A stretch of DNA of 64,000 nucleotides from Zonotrichia leucophrys gambelii (Eukaryota; Chordata; Aves; Passeriformes; Passerellidae), in the NCBI RefSeq assembly GCF_028769735.1, contig NC_088200.1:73525894-73589893 (forward strand). Direction: 5' to 3'. Each line of letters starts with the position of its first letter. The stretch's first letter is position 1. Below the pieces are notes generated by a model, which had not been told where the DNA came from, ran no database searches, and saw only the letters and a list, made by a program, of their open reading frames with translations. The position numbers and the translations under genes are program-made. Below are positions 38,634-52,015 of the stretch, piece after piece.

Positions 38634-41600
38634 CCCCAGCAGCAGCACAAGTTTCCCTAACAAATAGAAATTAAATTTGTTCAAAATTCAACCTGTAGGG
38701 AAAGGAGCTTGGCTCTATTTTAATGGCCTCTTTAAAAAGGAGCAGGAGGAATAATGGACAGTCTCCGTGCTACTGTGTTAACAAGCTTCCATTGTTGATA
38801 ATGGACACCCTAACACACTGTGGAGAACAAAGAGCATCAGGTCTGCACACACTGGGCAAGGAGAGGGCTGGAAAACTGAAACCTTCCTCTCACTTTGCAT
38901 CCTCTCTCCTAACTATTTCTACCTGTGCCAGGAAAGTTTTCCCAGTGTCAGGAGATGAAAATGACAATTTATGTCAGGAGAGACACGGGGAAGCATCAGA
39001 CAGCTGGTAAAAAGTATTGGGATGAACAAAAGAATTGCTGAATTATTAGAGAAGAACAAATGCAAGTTTTGTGGTCCGTGAATGAAAACGAGTCTACAGG
39101 AGTGGAAAGCATCTTAATATCTGTGTACCTCAAACAAAATTAAATCTTGAAGGAATTATGAAGAGGAGCTTCCTAAGAAATTCTATGCGGGAGATAGAAA
39201 ATGGGAAAGGAGACAATAAACAGCAATGCATTTCAGGTGCAAGCAGCTCTCTTACAGTGCCATTCCCAGTGCTGATATGCATCCATAACTTTTGACAGAG
39301 TGAAATACAGAGCAGCAATTTCACCCCTGAATCCTGCCTTTACTCTTGCTGCTAAACCAGCGAGCACAGCTGTGGCTTTACAGGAGTCGTAATCGTAACC
39401 CAGCAGAGGAAGAATATGGGGAAGTTCTAATCAGTGAAGGACTGAAAAAAAATAAAAACCACACAGAATGTTTAAAGACACACCTGCAACCTTGTTGGTT
39501 GGCATTGGTGGTGGCAGTAGCATCAGTGAGAAGAGGTTTGGGGATTTTCAGCATGCAGGTAAAACCAAATGTGTGCCACAACTTTGCCAAAAAGAAGGGA
39601 CAGATTTCAGATTTAGCATCCAGTGAATAAAGCTAATATTTTCCAGTACCACTGGGCATTCTCTCATCCTCCATCACTCGAAGTCTTTGACTGGAAGGCT
39701 GATGGACACACCACAAGATGAGTTTTGATCATAAAAATGCAGAGTGGGCTGTTAAAAGTATGTGCTGAGTGCATTGAAAGCTATGTCAATGGATGGAGCA
39801 TCTGTAACAGAAAATACAAGAATGGGACCAGAAAAACATTCCAACCATGGATAAAATAGCAATAACCTCCAATGCAGACCTAGAGTGTGCACTTATAATG
39901 TCTACACAACAATTCTTCCATTTCTCCCAATTCCCCAGGCTCCCAGGAGCAGTGTTTGCCCTGCAGAGATCTCTTCCATAGTCATTAGCAAAGCCTTGCA
40001 CCAGAAAACTGTTCAGCAATACTGCTGTATCCATACACATATTATCTGAAGTGAATTGACAGTGTTAGATTCTTCAAGAAATAAAAAAAATCAATATGGA
40101 AACAGGCAATCTAAGCAAAACCAGTTTGTGTAAGGAGAATTTCTGTACTGTTTGCAAAATGAGACATCTCAAATTCTCTTTATAGCTGCAGCATGTTAAA
40201 AGCTAATTAAGAGAAGTTTGGTTCCGTGGAAGTATTTCAAGAAGTGGATTTCTTTCCATTCATATCAACATATCCCTTTCAGTTTTTCTTTCAAAAAATC
40301 CATGAAAACTTTAAATTTCCAGTGGCTGAAGGAAGAAAAAATAAAAAGAAATCTTTCCCAGCTTCTGAAAAATTAAATAGAGGAGTGTTGACATTTTAGA
40401 AAAGAAAATTAGCCTGATTGAAATGCTAGACTCTGACAAAAAAAAAAAAAGTTTCAATAAAAAAAACATTTTGATCAACAAAACTTTACATTCTGCTTAA
40501 TATATACATGTTTGATTGAGCCATCTGTTTTATTGGGGTGACTTTTGGATAACCAGTGTAGCCAAACAAACAGGAATGACTGGTCCTCATTCAGGAGTAA
40601 ATTAGAGTAAGCTTCAGAGAAACGTATTTAGTTATCACCAAACAGCAACAGTCATGCTCTGAGGTGTGAAATTATGCCCACTGCAGCACAGTAGGAAGAG
40701 AAGATTTGCCCCTGGGGTGGATGCAAAGGAGATGGACCTCAATCTTTTTTGTCTTTGGAAGGAAAATCCTGCTTAGTTTGCATGGCAGTGAGGGCCATGG
40801 GGGAGCAGGGAAGAGAAAGGGGAAAGAAAAGGTTGAAAAGCTGAACACCGGGAAAAAAAATCCTCTTCCTCACCAGCCTCTCCCTGCTGTCCAAGAAAAC
40901 ACCAACAGGAATGCCAAACATGCGCTGTCCCCCCTCCATGCAGGGATTCTCAGGTGCTCAGGTTTCCTCTCCACCATGAGGTTTTGCTGCTGCACCCCTC
41001 ACTCACCTGCTCCTCTCAGAAAACCTCTGCCCTGCTCCAACCATCGTGGAGACCAGGGGAGCTGCCTTTGGATGATTTAGTATGCTTTCTTCCTCAATTA
41101 TTATTCTGCTCATCGTGCCACGAGGATGCCCCAGTTAGAAGAATGTGTCTGAAAAGATCAATGGCCAGCTAGGACATTATGGTCAGTGCCTCACAATGCA
41201 GCCATTCAAAGCTCCTCAGTGACAGCAGAGAGCAAGCTTGGGCTTTCTGATCTAAACACTCAAACTTCCCTGTGCTCAAGTAAAACTGCCTGAGAGCTTT
41301 GAAGGGATGGGAACATGGGGAGGAACAGAGCTCTCTAAAAATTTCCTTCTCTCGCAGCTTAAAATGTTCAGTGCTGGTGAGGCAGGGGCCAGGCCCTGCA
41401 GGAGAGAGGGAAGGAGGTCTGCACTGGAGGCAAGGCTGTGACTGATACCTCCAGGAAACAGACAAGGATCTGCCCCAGAAGTACATTCAGAAACCTCGTT
41501 TTTTCATTTTGGAGGAATATTCCTGGGCATCGCAGCACAGATGCTGATTTATTTGGGGCTTTGGTCATCTGAAATAAAGGCCAGTAGTATTCCCTGCCTC

Positions 41601-42194
41601 CCCCTTGCCCAGCATGTCCATTCAGATCAGCAGTTAATCCAGTGGATTAGCATTATAGAGCCTCTTCCTATTTTAAATTTGACAGAAGCCATCCCACTTC
41701 CTCCTCAGCTTCCATTCCTTGAAGCATTTCACTGCTAAGAAAGCAATCACGTTATCATTTCCTAATGATCACCACATTTCCACAGGCAACACCAATTCTG
41801 CAGCATTTGTGAGTAAAATGGTATTTTCATTGCACATAAGAGTAAACATGGGCAGTGGCTATTTAACAAGTTAGGTCTCAGATAGTACTTTAAGAGATCC
41901 AGTTCTTTCTACCCCACAACCAAACACATTTCCCCAAAGCCACTGAATGATTAGCAATTTTTTACATCAGGAGAGACTGTAAACTGCAAGAATAAAATAT
42001 ATTTTACTCTTTACTTTGAGTTTTTTATATGGAAAACAAACAAGCAATCCATCAAGCTGGCCGAGTCTGTCGAGTTACTGGAGACCAGTTAAGTGAATGA
42101 GAGTCACTGGAAACAGTTGAGTAAATATTTAAGAAGATCAAATGGAAGAACATTTGGTACAGCACAGCTTGCTGAAAGATTGCAAAGATACCAG
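38634..42194. other. Unique DNA, no gene seen
   Basis: No supportable gene or mobile element. Frames of about 100-125 codons near 40706-41080 (plus) and 41169-41486 (minus) show no recognisable domain. Confidence 0.5.
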
Positions 42195-42340
42195 CATGTT
42201 TCAGGAGAGGCAGGTCACGCCTCAGAAAATTGCTGGAATTCTTTGAAAGTGCTGTATTGCCACCAGGACAGACAAGGGAAATAGAGTGGACTTCGTGTTT
42301 CAAAGTATTTGACAAAGTTCCTTGCTTGAGGTTAATGACC
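42195..42340 (+). pseudogene. Ancient LINE reverse-transcriptase scrap (CR1/L2-like)
   Basis: Two phrases survive on the plus strand in different frames. GRGRSRL followed by KLLEFFE resembles the GRSCLTNLLEFFE segment of CR1/L2-clade reverse transcriptases. About 25 codons later FKVFDKVP resembles the FSKAFDTVPH catalytic-region motif, in the correct order and spacing. Frameshifts and substitutions are heavy, so this is older than the CR1 copies elsewhere in the window. The 42040-42195 flank may belong to the same element but shows no clear motif. Confidence 0.55.
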
Positions 42341-45300
42341 TAAGGAGCCAAGGCGCAGTACAGAAGAAAAGTTGCTGGAGTGAAAATTGACTTCAGGGCA
42401 AAAACCACAAGGAAACTGTAAATATAATTCGTGAGGTGGGAAGAAAGTTGCTTGTGCCTTAGCAGGTGAAAAAATGATGGGACCTTCCTGGGTAATTTTT
42501 GTAATAATAGACTTCAATGTTGGGGTGTTTTTTTCTTCACTTCTTCTTTCTCTTAGTCTAACTAATTATTTATAAGGTACTGGATTCATAGCTTGAAGTC
42601 AGCAGAGCTATTCTTTTAATCCAGGGTGCAGGTGGCACCCACATTCCTGCAAATTGGGGTTACCCCCATGCCCTGTTCTGCACTGGGGAAGGAGGGTTGA
42701 GCTGATTCCACCTGCCCACTCTGCCCCTGCCCTCCCTGCCCTGCACATTGCCTGGGGTGAGGGCATCAAGTACAGGTTTTCCAAGCAAATGCATTTTTTA
42801 AAAAAATTATGATCAAAAGTAGAGAGGTTTTTTTCCCAAACCATTTGTAACCAAAAATAAAAGAAAAGAATAAACAACAACATTTTCACTACTTGCAAAC
42901 AAGCAATGCACAGATGCTGTTCTCCAGAAGAAATGTTGGAGGTACAAAATCACATGGAACAAAATGTAAAAAAAAGAGACCAGAGAAAAATTTCAGTAAA
43001 TCCCACAAAGGGATGCATCAAATATTAGAGCACCCATTTCTAAATAGCCCAGCAGTGATCAATAAGATGTTTTAATGGCTTTAAATAGGAAAGAACTGGA
43101 AAGTCAGTTGTCACAGAAGGCTAGTGAGCCCAACTGTGTGCTTCCAAATGCAATTCCCAACTCCACTTGCTCGTAGAATAACAATACCATTTATGATAGC
43201 TTGTTATTTGGGTCTGTAACATCGCGTATTAATGATTTATTAACCATCTGTAATGATATATATTAATGGACCATGAATACAGTGGGTGCTTATCATGCAT
43301 GGATTTAATAAAGTTGCATTCCTAGACTCAGTTCCCTTTTCTGTCACTTGTCCACATCCCCTGTTCTGGGACTCAGTGGCAAAACCAGGGACATGGAGAA
43401 TTCAGAAGGAGGTGTTTGGTGCACAAAGACATCTGTTCCCCCTGGATGACCACGTAGATGATGAACAGAAGGATTTAAAGCACCTGCAGTACGTGCACCA
43501 GTAAATTGTAAATGCACCTTAGCCCAGGTACACGGCATATAAACAGAATAATGTCTTGAAGCAAGGAATAAAAAAGCAGCAATATTTGCTGAAAAGGCAA
43601 CGCTAGGCTTTATAGTGTGGGAGAGAGATTTGGGAGCACTTGAAGGAAAATCCCCCGAGCCCCCAGCCCCATCTACAGCCCCGTACAGCTGCAGTGAACA
43701 AAGCAAATGTGATTCTGTGTTATAGCACAGGAGCATGAGATAAATCAAGGGAGGTGGTAGTAATGTAAATGTTATATTTATAATGGAAATGCTGATACAA
43801 CCCCTGACTTACGGAGGTGCTTGGCAGGAGCTGCCATAATACGGAGAGATATCATTTTAGCAGTGTTTGCAGAACTGATCATTGTGTCTCGCAAGGAACA
43901 CCCTGTGCTTGCTCTTCAAGACACAAACTGCTGGCTATGAATCAGCCAGAATGACTAAATACACACTGCACAAGCCTAACCTGGAGAGAAAGAGAGAGGA
44001 AAAAAATAAATTTATTCAAATACCGTGTTTGTTCTTTACATTTCAAAAGCTGGAGGAAGCAATCAAATCCATAGTACTCTCTTCTTCTTCAGTAAGTTGT
44101 ATTAAAAAACTCAGTTGGTTCAGGAATTATTGATCTGAATTGACAGTGATGTTCTCAAATTCATATAAAAGAGCCATCTCATCGCAAACCCATTTAAAGA
44201 ATCTGTGGTTCAGAATTCACAAAAAAAAAGTTCTTATGGAACATAAAAAAATAAAGGAATAGAAGAAAATAATTTTTGAGAAGAGATGGTACAAATAATT
44301 TTGCTTTGGTACCATGTGTGATTTGTCAGAAGCAGACAGAAATTCTTGTTTCAGTTTTTTGTAGGAAATGTTGCAATCTTTTTAGCTTGACAAAAACTTG
44401 CACACTGGCAGAAACTATTGAGCAGGGGTGGCTGATAGGAACAGAGACTTCTGATGTGGCTGAGGCCAAGCTGTGAGGGAAGTACCATTAAATTTGATCC
44501 ATGTGAAAGGGTTAATAGGGACTAAAATCAAACCTGAAAATAAAAAAGGATTTTAAAATTTTTTTTTAATACAATACTTTCTGAATTTTGTGAAAGAGGT
44601 AAGGGTTTTTATATCAAAACTCTGGGCTTAATGGGGAAATTAAATAACTAACATTGGAAATCAGAGCTCTGAAAAGAATGTAGAAGTCTAAGGGTAAAAG
44701 CTTAACACTCAGATATACTTTGAAGTGTAGTAGAGCACCTAACTCACAGGAGTCAAAGAGTTGGAGGGCTTAAAATCCACTCCAAAGTACATACATTTTC
44801 ATGTATGTGAAAATAAACCCAGCCATAAGAACACATAGCGCACTGAAGGAAGAGCATTTAGGTCTTGAAAGAAAGGAGATGGAGCTCAACAGTTCTGAGT
44901 TTTCTCTGCTAATCACTGTGAGACCCTCTCATCAACAAATAAATAACAGGTGAAGAAGATGTAAATGTTGCTATGGAGAGAAGAGTATTAGAAAAAAATG
45001 GTTTTGTACATGCAGTATCTGATAAGCTCTGAAGATTGCTTCCATTCCCATCTTCCATTCCTATGCTTTTTCCTTTTCCTTCTTCACCAAAGTCAGGGCT
45101 AAAATCCAATTTCAGCAAATCCATCCCTTCCTTTTGGCTTCAACACTGGCTGCTCTGTCTGTTTCAAATGAAGGTGGAGCTTCTGTCCCACTTCAAGAGG
45201 TGAGGTTGCTAATTCAGGTAGTAATGAGTTCCTCTAATGTTTTAAAATAAAGTTATTGGCACAACATGGGCTTCAGACAGCTTCAGATGTCATGAGTGCA

Positions 45301-48012
45301 GTTTGGTGCAGTCTCATTCTGTTCCCAATGGGCTTTAAGGCTTACATGGAATGCACAAAGCCTTGGAGGAGAATAGACGCCACAGAAATTCCAACTAAGG
45401 AAAGACGAAGGAAGTGCAAAGAAAGCCCTTCCTGTGGGTGAAATACAAAATCAAAAGACAGCCTCCTAGCACTGACACTCTTCCCTGGTTTTGCCTTTGA
45501 CTGGCAGCAGCAAGTTTTCAATGTGGCAGCACAGGAAAGGGCTTTGGAGCTTTGCCACCCCTCTCGACAGCCAGGTGAGGTTGGGTTTCCTCTCAAAAAC
45601 TCTGTAGCAACCCCAGGTCACAAGGTGGGCAAAAAAACCACACAAAAGAGGAAGTTTTACCAGAAACACTGGGACACCTCCAAGCCAGATGGGAGGTTTA
45701 TCATGTCCTTGTATTAAGGATTTAAGCTTGCATACCCAAATAGCCACTGGGCTTGCACAGTTGCACACCTGCATGTTACCAGAGCAAGGCCTCAGGCATT
45801 GTTGTGGGGACAAAACCTTGCCCAGAAGATACAGAGAAACATAGGTATCACAGCTCATTTTGCATTAAAATTGATTCATGTCTGTCCTTTTGCACTGAGG
45901 GTGTTTATGACACTGGTGGCTCAAAGGAAAACAGGAGCTATGGAGGTGACCATGCTCATAAAACACTAAAACCTCTGCTAACAAACAGGAAAATGGTGAT
46001 AAATACGCTGTGCAGGAGGTGTTGGATTTATACTGGGGCAAATTCAGAAGAAAGAGCATCGGAGATACACATCTCAGAGCCACTTGAGCTGTAACAGAGC
46101 CTCACAGTAACTGGAAATTCCAACTTCTCTCCGGCATTTTCTAAGCTCGTCTTGATCTTCACAAAGAATGCTGGCTGTTGGTACAGAGGATTGCAGCTCA
46201 GCTTTTTGCATAAAAATTCATGAGACAGTATCTATTTCAACTGTCTTATGCAGCAGTGAAGAGAAAAGGGGAAAAAATAAAAAGTTTAGCCCTACAACTG
46301 AGACGGGATTCATTTTGAGTAATGATTGCAAACCAGTGGTGGAAATTACAGATGCTACTTGGTTCACTATTATTTTGCAGCTTCTCCAGTAATCTTCAGT
46401 GATCATTTATAACAGCATGTCTGATGACTTTCAAAACATAACTGGAAAGGATACTTCTGTGGAGAATATGGCTACTCAGAGGAGAAATCAATCTCTGCTG
46501 CTCAGGGAGTCAGCTTCATGGGGAATATCCTAATGCACAATGGTAGAAAGGCCCTGGCAAAACATAATGCAGGCAAGCCTTGCCTGTGTAGGGTAATAAG
46601 AAGATGAGGTGACCCAAAAACCCCAGAAATGGCATAAATATAAAAAATTAACAAGTAAATAAAAAATTACAGTAAAACAAGTAAACACAGAGAACGCTTT
46701 TTTAAAAAAGATTAATTACTCCATCATGAGGATGAAGATGAATAAGGACTTTTGTTGGAATGATGAAGTTCATGCAGAACCTGGCAAAGCAGATATGCAA
46801 TGCCCACAAGAAAGTAATAATAAGTAGTAAGTCATGGCAACAACCACGTGAAGTCACTGGCTGCTTTGTGGCCCATGCAAGGGGATAGTGTGGTCCCCCC
46901 TCCACTCATATTGGATATATATCAGTGTCATGTGAGCCACCATATCACACCATCTGCAGGCTCAGCCAAGAGGCCCCAGACTGAGCAGGAATGCAGAACT
47001 ATCTCCTTACAGTTTAAGGAACACTTGGAGCAAATACTTCCCCCCTCAAAAAAAACCCTGAGACAGGCTGTGGTGGAGGAAGCAGGAGGGTGTTTCAATA
47101 AAATTCATGTGGTTGCTAAGGTAGTTGAGCAATCATATTAGCTCTGTGACTCTTTGGTTTTCTATTACAGCTTGCAGAATGTTCAGATTTGCATTTAAAC
47201 CACTACAAGCCCTCACAGCAAAGAGGACAGGCAAGGATCTCCTCTGTCCCTGATCCCACACCTGGCTGGCTCCTCCTGCTGTGGCTCACCTCCATCTTCC
47301 ACCCCAGCTCAGCATCTCTTACACACCTCACAATTGTTCTGCAGCCCAGGGTTGCTCTGAGTCACAGGTTCTGGCCAAACCTACATCTGTCTGGGTTGTT
47401 TTGGGTTTTTATTTTTGCTGTTTAATGCACCACCACAGTGGTCCTGTCCATTCATGTTCAGGACAAACACATGGCGTGCACACACACATGCATATCCATT
47501 TCAGAGAATGTATTAAGTGCAGTTCCAGCCAAATTGCAAGGTGCAATTTAATACCAGCAATTAACTGTGCACATATTTCTGAATATGAACTGCAGCAGCA
47601 CAAGTGCTAGCAGTTAGATGTCTTTTCATATGGTGAAGTTTAAAAATAACTTTAGGGTACTTTTGTCATGGCAAATGCTTGCACAAGGTATTATTAGAGC
47701 AGTTATTCACACGAACTGCAGACAAAATCTGCACCATGATAGACAGCAGAGGCATCTGAGAAGTAAAAATGCAGAAGAGATAGAAAACATAACCAGGAAA
47801 TATGCAAAGACTTGCTTGGATTTCCACCATGTCTACAGCCAGGACCATGTTCTAATTGGCTCTCTATTTTGTTTGCTTAAAAATTAAGAGGCAAAATCAT
47901 CATAGGCAAAAGCTGACCATGGTGTTAGAACAGCACAGCATTCATTCACTCTTTCCATTTTATCCTCAGTAAATAACATGGAACTGGTCACTTTCCAACT
48001 TTGGGAGATGGG
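42341..48012. other. Unique DNA, no gene seen
   Basis: No supportable gene. The 43185-43270 stretch is an AT-rich run of ATTAATG/TTATTAAC-type motifs that could be an ancient repeat or a conserved element. Frames up to 134 codons have no recognisable domain. Confidence 0.45.
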
Positions 48013-48530
48013 ATGTTGGTGTTGGTTTTGATGGTGTGGCTTATTTTCATATTTTTTATATAGGTAGGAAGGGTAGGAAGGGTCAGTTTGGTTAACATGG
48101 TTATAGTGTGGTTTAGAAGATCACAAGACAAGTTACAAGAACTTTTAAGGAATTATTGATTAATAAAACACTTCCAACGAGGATATTTATGTTTTTGATC
48201 TAATCCTTAAATATTTCATCTTATGGATTTATGTTAGATTGTAAGCTTTTTTAGCCAATCAGGTTATGACACACAAACCTACAGTACTGCATTCAATCTC
48301 TTTGTTTACCTTTGTAGTTATTTTATTTTTGTATCTAAAACCCTCAAACTCTAAACTTCCCTTTACTTAGTTTAACATGTCTCTGCTTTAAGCTATAAAT
48401 TCACATTCTCACTTCCAGCACTTAAGTTTGGGAGCTTTTTCCAAGGTCTCAGATCAAATTTTTGCTTAATTCCAAGCTTTGGCTTACAAGCCTAAAGTTT
48501 TGAGTTCCTTGCATTTTGGATTCCAACAGG
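48013..48530 (+). repeat. Possible LTR-like block, uncertain
   Basis: This block starts TGTTGG and ends TTCCAACA, contains CCAAT at 48255-48259 and CTATAAAT at 48393-48400, and differs in texture from its surroundings. It reminded me of songbird LTR sequence. Against this, no poly-A signal follows the TATA-like motif, no matching flanking duplication was found, and the ends were chosen by eye. It may simply be AT-rich unique DNA. Confidence 0.25.
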
Positions 48531-48800
48531 AGGAACTGAGTAGTAACCAGAAGTGATGGATAATGGTTAAGAATGCAGGTGGATAAAGCCACCTTTTCCT
48601 GGGATTACATGCTTTTTTCCTAATCACTTCTGCTCATTGATTTCTTCTTCCCCTTCTCTGAGCAGCCTGATCCAACTGAAGGCCACTGAAAGTAACACAT
48701 CCTTTCCACCAGAAGCACAACAGCCCAGGTACCAAACACTCAGCCAATATCATTTCCATGGAAGTCAATAAGACCTGGAAATAAAGCAAAATTATTTGGC

Positions 48801-49051
48801 TCAACACAAAAAGACAAACCAAACCAAATCAAATGAAAAAAAAAAAAAACCAAAAACCAAAGCAAAACAAAACCTACACAACTAAAAAAAAAAACCAAAC
48901 CAAAACCAAAATGAAACCCCAAACAACAACCAAACAAACCACTCAGAAAACTAACACAAATCCACAGAAAAACCCAAACAAACAAAATATTCCACAAAAA
49001 CCAAAAGAAGCCCCAAACAAACAAACAAAACAAAATCAAAACCCACCCCCA
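48801..49051 (+). repeat. A/C-rich low-complexity tract
   Basis: About 250 bases made almost only of A and C on the plus strand, with units such as AAACCAAACC, CAAACAACAACC and CAAACAAACAAA. The complement is T/G-rich, like the tract at 18158-18297 in the other orientation. Frames inside it translate to long Lys/Asn/Thr/Pro strings on one strand and Phe/Trp/Val strings on the other; these are artefacts. Confidence 0.85.
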
Positions 49052-49476
49052 GTTTAAATGTTTTGCCAAAGCCATCCTTCTTATCATGAATCTCATGGAA
49101 TTTGATGTTTTCTTGAAGCCCTAGCTCAAGAAGGAATTAAACAGTTTTCATTTTTAATTTAAAAACTCTTTCTAGATTTTGGTCATGACAAATAAACAAA
49201 TAAATAGATAGATAAAATGTGCTCTGGCAGACTTGAGAAATAAGAAACCAAATGAAAATAATGTTATTCTATTGTTATTAATAAGAAACCAAAAAGTTTA
49301 TTTTTAATGTTATGCTGTGATTTTTTAAACCCGATTTATGAATTTGAAGTCCTCTCCCAACAATGTTCTTCCACTCTGTGGAAGCCCACAGGGCCAATAC
49401 ATCATTCCTTCTGAAATGGCTTCTTGAAACTCACCCTGGAAAGCACTAACCCTTGTCCAAGCTCCACATGCTCCAG
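49052..49476. other. Unique DNA, no gene seen
   Basis: AT-rich spacer with short AAATAAAT/GATA patches near 49190-49215; nothing else recognised. Confidence 0.55.
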
Positions 49477-49830
49477 ATTCTGCTGATTCACCTTGAATTC
49501 TGCTGATTCACTTTGATTTCTTCTGTCCCACCTTGAATTCTGATGATTCACCTTAAATTCTGCTGTGTCACCTTGAATTCTGCTGTCTCACTTTGAATTC
49601 TGTTGATTCACCTTGAATTCTGCTGATTCACCTTGAATTTTGCCATCTCCCCTTGAATTCTGCTGTCTCACCCTGAATTTTGCCATCTCCCCTTGAATTT
49701 TGCTGTCTTGCTTTGAATTCTGATGATTCACCTTAAATTCTGCTGTATCACTTTGAATTCTGCTGATTCACCTTGAATTCTGCTGATTCATCTCGAATTT
49801 TGCTCTTCCACCTTGAATTCTGCTGTCTCA
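49477..49830 (+). repeat. 20-bp minisatellite, 17.7 copies, no indels
   Basis: The consensus unit ATTCTGCTGATTCACCTTGA is repeated for 354 bp. I aligned all 17 full units by eye: each is exactly 20 bp, and variation is by substitution only. Variant units recur. The pair at 49637 and 49677 is identical, and the variant with GATGATTC and CTTAA occurs at 49537 and 49717, which are nine units apart. The unit contains stops and is not a multiple of three, so it is not coding. Confidence 0.95.
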
Positions 49831-51859
49831 GGACTCTTCTTCTCCTGCCTGACACTTGGATATTGACAAAAAGTCACAGACAGGTTACTGCAACTTCAGA
49901 AATCAACAACAGGTGAAACACCAGTGGTGCTCACACTGTTCCCACGTGGAAGCTGCAGTGAAACATTAATTTCAGCTGGCTTCGCTGACAGGTGAAACTG
50001 TGCCATGAATCCTCGCAGTGGTCACGCATTTCAGCAGGGAAATTTGGGGTTCCTGCAGCTGCTGCAGGTGCAGAAGTTGTTTGCTCTCCTGGCTGATGTG
50101 TCCTGATGCCTTTCCAGCAGCACAGCTGATGTGTTCCTGGAGATCTCTGCATCCTCACCGGAGCCTGGAGCACCACCTGCTTGGAGAAGACGCAGAAATA
50201 CTGAAATACACGAGGCCACGGCCTTAAAACTATCAGGTTTTCTGACAGGGCTAGAACAGAAGAAGAGTAAATTCATAACCACACAGGCCCTGCTGTGGTT
50301 TGAAAATTCCATTCCAGCCTTGTGTGTTTTCCTGATTGGGCTTACTGCTGCTAAAGCTGTAATTATTCACACAGTTTGTAGTGTATTGCAGATACCCAGA
50401 GCACCTTGTGTTAGTATATTAGGAATGAGACACAAAAAAACCACTCCCATCTCCATATTCATAGATGAGATCTGCAAGTGAATTGCTGACAGAATGTTTC
50501 CTGGGGTGGAAAGAATGGAGAAGTTTCTGTTTTATGAGTTGCCAGAGGGAATAGTTTTTAATGCACGACTTGTACGTCTGTTGGAAAATGAGCACAGTCC
50601 CAAAAACAACACCCTTAGCTCAAGGTTTTCCATTATTGGGTTGTTTTTATTTTATTTACAATGCAAACAAAAAAGTGCTGATTATCATGATTCAGCACTC
50701 TCTGAGAGAGATGGAAGCAGCAATTGGAGCAGGCAGTGAGACAGAGGGAACTTGCCACCACACCCAGGGCATTTCTGCAGGTTCCAGATATTTTGGGAAT
50801 GATGTTCCTTTGCCATGCAGATGCAAGACATGTCTAAACTTCTTGCAAATGATAAGAGGCCCAGTGTTTGATTCTCTCTCTTCTGCTTTTTCGTGGCCTT
50901 CTTAAAACCTGTAGATGTTCTTAGGGTTTCTTTTAAACAGTGATTTTGCAACATCTGGAGACCATTTAAAACACTTAAATTAATGTAGTCCTGAGCTAAA
51001 ACGCTCATGCAGAAATGATTAGAACTCTGCAGAGGTGGCAGACACCAGCCTTATCTTGACAAGTTTAGGCTCACCTTTGGGGCAGGGCCATCAACAGTCC
51101 CACCAGATGTTGTGGGGTTGTTTGGGACAAGATAAGGCAGGAAGCAAACATCCAACACCACTTCTCACCACCAACAACCTCACTGAATTTTTCATGGGGC
51201 TCCCTGATTAAAATTTGGGCAACAATTTCCTTGCCTGAACTCACTTTTAAGTGCCATTGAGCATAAAACCTTGCACATGATCCTAATGTGCTTGGTGGGT
51301 GGAAAGGAACTCCAGGAATTGCCAGATCAGGCTTGGAGGAAGTTTCACTGACTTCACTGGGTGACCACAAGTTGTGCTGCCTCCAGCCCTTTGGGACCAC
51401 AAGCATTGCTTGAAGGTGCTGCAACACGTCTGAGAATTGGGTTCATTGCCCAAATTTTGGGTTTGCATGGCCAGGTTTTGGTGGCCACACTCTCACTCCC
51501 CTGTGGCTGGACAGGGGAGAGAAAACTCAATGAAAAGTTCATGAATTGAGATAAGGGCTGGGACAGATCCCTCACCAAATACTGTTATGGGGAAAATAGA
51601 GTGAATTAGAGATATTGATGGAGGTTGTTGCTAGAAAAATCCGAGCAGGGTAATGAGAAGTAAAATAAACCCTGAAAAATCAGATTTCCCCCACCCCTTC
51701 CTCTTATCCAACTCAACCTCCTCCCACAGGAGGCTCAGGAATACCAGGAATGGAGGATGAATCAGTTCACCCCTTGTTTTTATTTCTCCTGCTCAGGTAG
51801 AGGAGTTGTTCCCCTGCTGCACCAAGGGGTCCTTCCCATGAGAGACAATTCTCCATGAA
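49831..51859. other. Unique DNA, somewhat more GC-rich, no gene seen
   Basis: Overlapping frames of about 100-120 codons occur on both strands without family resemblance. No mobile element was recognised. Confidence 0.5.
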
Positions 51860-52015
51860 CTGCCAGGACCCTGCTCCAGGGTGATCTCCTCTCTCCACAG
51901 GGTCACAGATCCCTGCCAGGACCTTGATCCCCCATGGGCCCCTCTCTCCACAGGGTCACAGATCCCTGCCAGGACCTTGCTCCAGGGTGATCTCCTCTCT
52001 CCACAGGGTCACAGC
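51860..52015 (+). repeat. 53-bp minisatellite, about 2.9 copies
   Basis: Units start at 51860, 51913 and 51966 with CTGCCAGGACC and carry CTCTCTCCACAGGGTCACAG near their ends. Spacing is exactly 53 bp. Copies 1 and 3 share GCTCCAGGGTGATCTCCTC, whereas copy 2 differs in the middle. Each unit holds a pyrimidine run plus CAG that resembles a splice acceptor. Confidence 0.9.

Noticed and set aside
38603..38639. Long T-run plus CCCCAG as a splice acceptor
   Set aside because: A homopolymer followed by CAG imitates an acceptor, but there is no open, exon-like sequence with a donor after it.
44276..44476. Cysteine pattern resembling a small zinc-binding protein
   Set aside because: A CxxC pair and a second pair occur in a 66-codon frame, but the spacing fits no family I know and there is no supporting context.
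48740..49096. A 118-codon minus-strand membrane-protein-like frame
   Set aside because: It is the T/G-rich complement of the A/C-rich low-complexity tract, giving Phe, Trp, Leu and Val strings.
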